This document shows positions 5,208 to 5,567 of a DNA stretch of 5,567 bases, in pieces. The stretch is from positions 5,219-10,785 of the forward strand of contig DHSK01000007.1 of assembly GCA_002408445.1 (NCBI GenBank), in the 5' to 3' direction. Origin of the DNA: Syntrophomonas sp. UBA5288. Its GTDB lineage: Bacteria > Bacillota > Syntrophomonadia > Syntrophomonadales > Syntrophomonadaceae. The position numbers and the translations under genes were made by a program. Numbering within the stretch: the first letter of the stretch is position 1; each line of letters opens with the position of its first letter. The notes beneath the pieces were generated by a model, which was not told the DNA's origin, ran no database searches, and saw only the letters and a list, made by a program, of their open reading frames with translations.

Positions 5208-5279
5208 CATAGTATCAACCGTCCACTCCAATTATAATTTCACCGATTACCAATCAACTCGGATAATGGCAGCAATATC

Positions 5280-5567
5280 TCAATTATTTATGTTATATTG
5301 CTGCATTCTTCTATATAGAGTGCTGCGGGACATACTCATCTCCCGGGCCACTTTGCTGATATTACCTCCGAAATGATCCAGAAGGTCGATGATCCTTTTG
5401 CGTTCTTTTATATCGTTCAGTTTTTTTATATTTTCTCGTTGGTTAAGATCTTCGGTATTTGCTGATGATGGGCGTTGCATAAGCCCGGCTGCTTCCCTAT
5501 TAAACAGGGTGATTGATTCCGGTAAATGTTCCAGTGTAACTACCTCGCCATCAATAATATTAATGAG
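5280..5567 (-). CDS. Sigma-54-dependent transcriptional activator, C-terminal fragment (5' end outside window)
   Basis: Enhancer-binding activators use an AAA+ domain to open sigma-54 promoters. The - strand frame stays open to the window edge and gives the last 95 residues. It begins with LINIIDGEVVTLEHLPESI (1-19), the typical end of the AAA+ lid region (compare the common NxxxGxxITxxHLP pattern). A polar linker follows (about 24-54), then a Fis-type helix-turn-helix (55-93) with GNISKVAREMSMSRSTLYRRM (68-88). The Met encoded at 5478-5480 is internal, not the start. The GAFTGA motif, Walker motifs and N-terminal sensor domain are all outside the window, so the inducer is unknown. It is convergent with the SDR gene, whose promoter is sigma-54 type, making that gene its likely target. 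The gap to the SDR stop is 116 bases; no clear terminator serves this strand. Confidence 0.92.
   Translation of the reverse strand, partial: LINIIDGEVVTLEHLPESITLFNREAAGLMQRPSSANTEDLNQRENIKKLNDIKERKRIIDLLDHFGGNISKVAREMSMSRSTLYRRMQQYNINN

Overview
The window looks like a chromosomal stretch from an anaerobic, probably spore-forming Firmicute of the clostridial or Sporomusa-like (Negativicutes) type. The basis is strong GGAGG-type ribosome binding sites, an oxygen-sensitive radical-SAM ThiH in place of an oxidase-based thiazole route, a TenI-like protein close to Bacillus TenI, rubrerythrin-like ferritin-fold proteins, and a sigma-54/enhancer-binding-protein control unit. This assignment is inference; no rRNA or other marker gene is present.

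Positions 1-2130 are the 3' end of a thiamin thiazole operon on the + strand: the C-terminal part of thiG, complete thiH, and a ThiE/TenI-family gene that overlaps thiH by 20 bases. The last protein carries the TenI-type GHxFxTDCK signature rather than ThiE hallmarks, so it is called a probable thiazole tautomerase. The operon start, where a TPP riboswitch would lie, is outside the window.

Positions 2131-2529 hold no gene but contain two long imperfect palindromes in opposite orientation that share the same internal-loop pattern (CTGAAG facing CTGTAG). They look like two copies of one small palindromic repeat family; the second is also a good terminator. A short leader then precedes a two-gene + strand unit (2530-3356). 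Its first gene encodes an 87-residue single helical hairpin with an ExxH motif. Its second encodes a 182-residue protein with a KPD-repeat, Cys-rich N-terminus followed by two fused copies of the same hairpin. Together the fused copies carry all the ligands of a ferritin-like di-iron site.

Positions 3357-3636 are non-coding, with AT-rich palindromes, a 13-base stretch matching the 16S rRNA 3' tail, a terminator hairpin and a promoter-like region. A lone GNAT acetyltransferase follows (3637-4071).

Positions 4072-5567 form the most informative regulatory unit: a near-consensus sigma-54 promoter (4258-4273), a short-chain dehydrogenase/reductase with a long insert and a C-terminal Cys-Cys-Cys (4342-5163), a strong terminator, and, convergent on the - strand, the C-terminal end of a sigma-54 enhancer-binding activator with a Fis-type helix-turn-helix (5280 to the window edge). 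The simplest reading is that this activator controls the dehydrogenase in response to a substrate that the missing N-terminal domain would sense.
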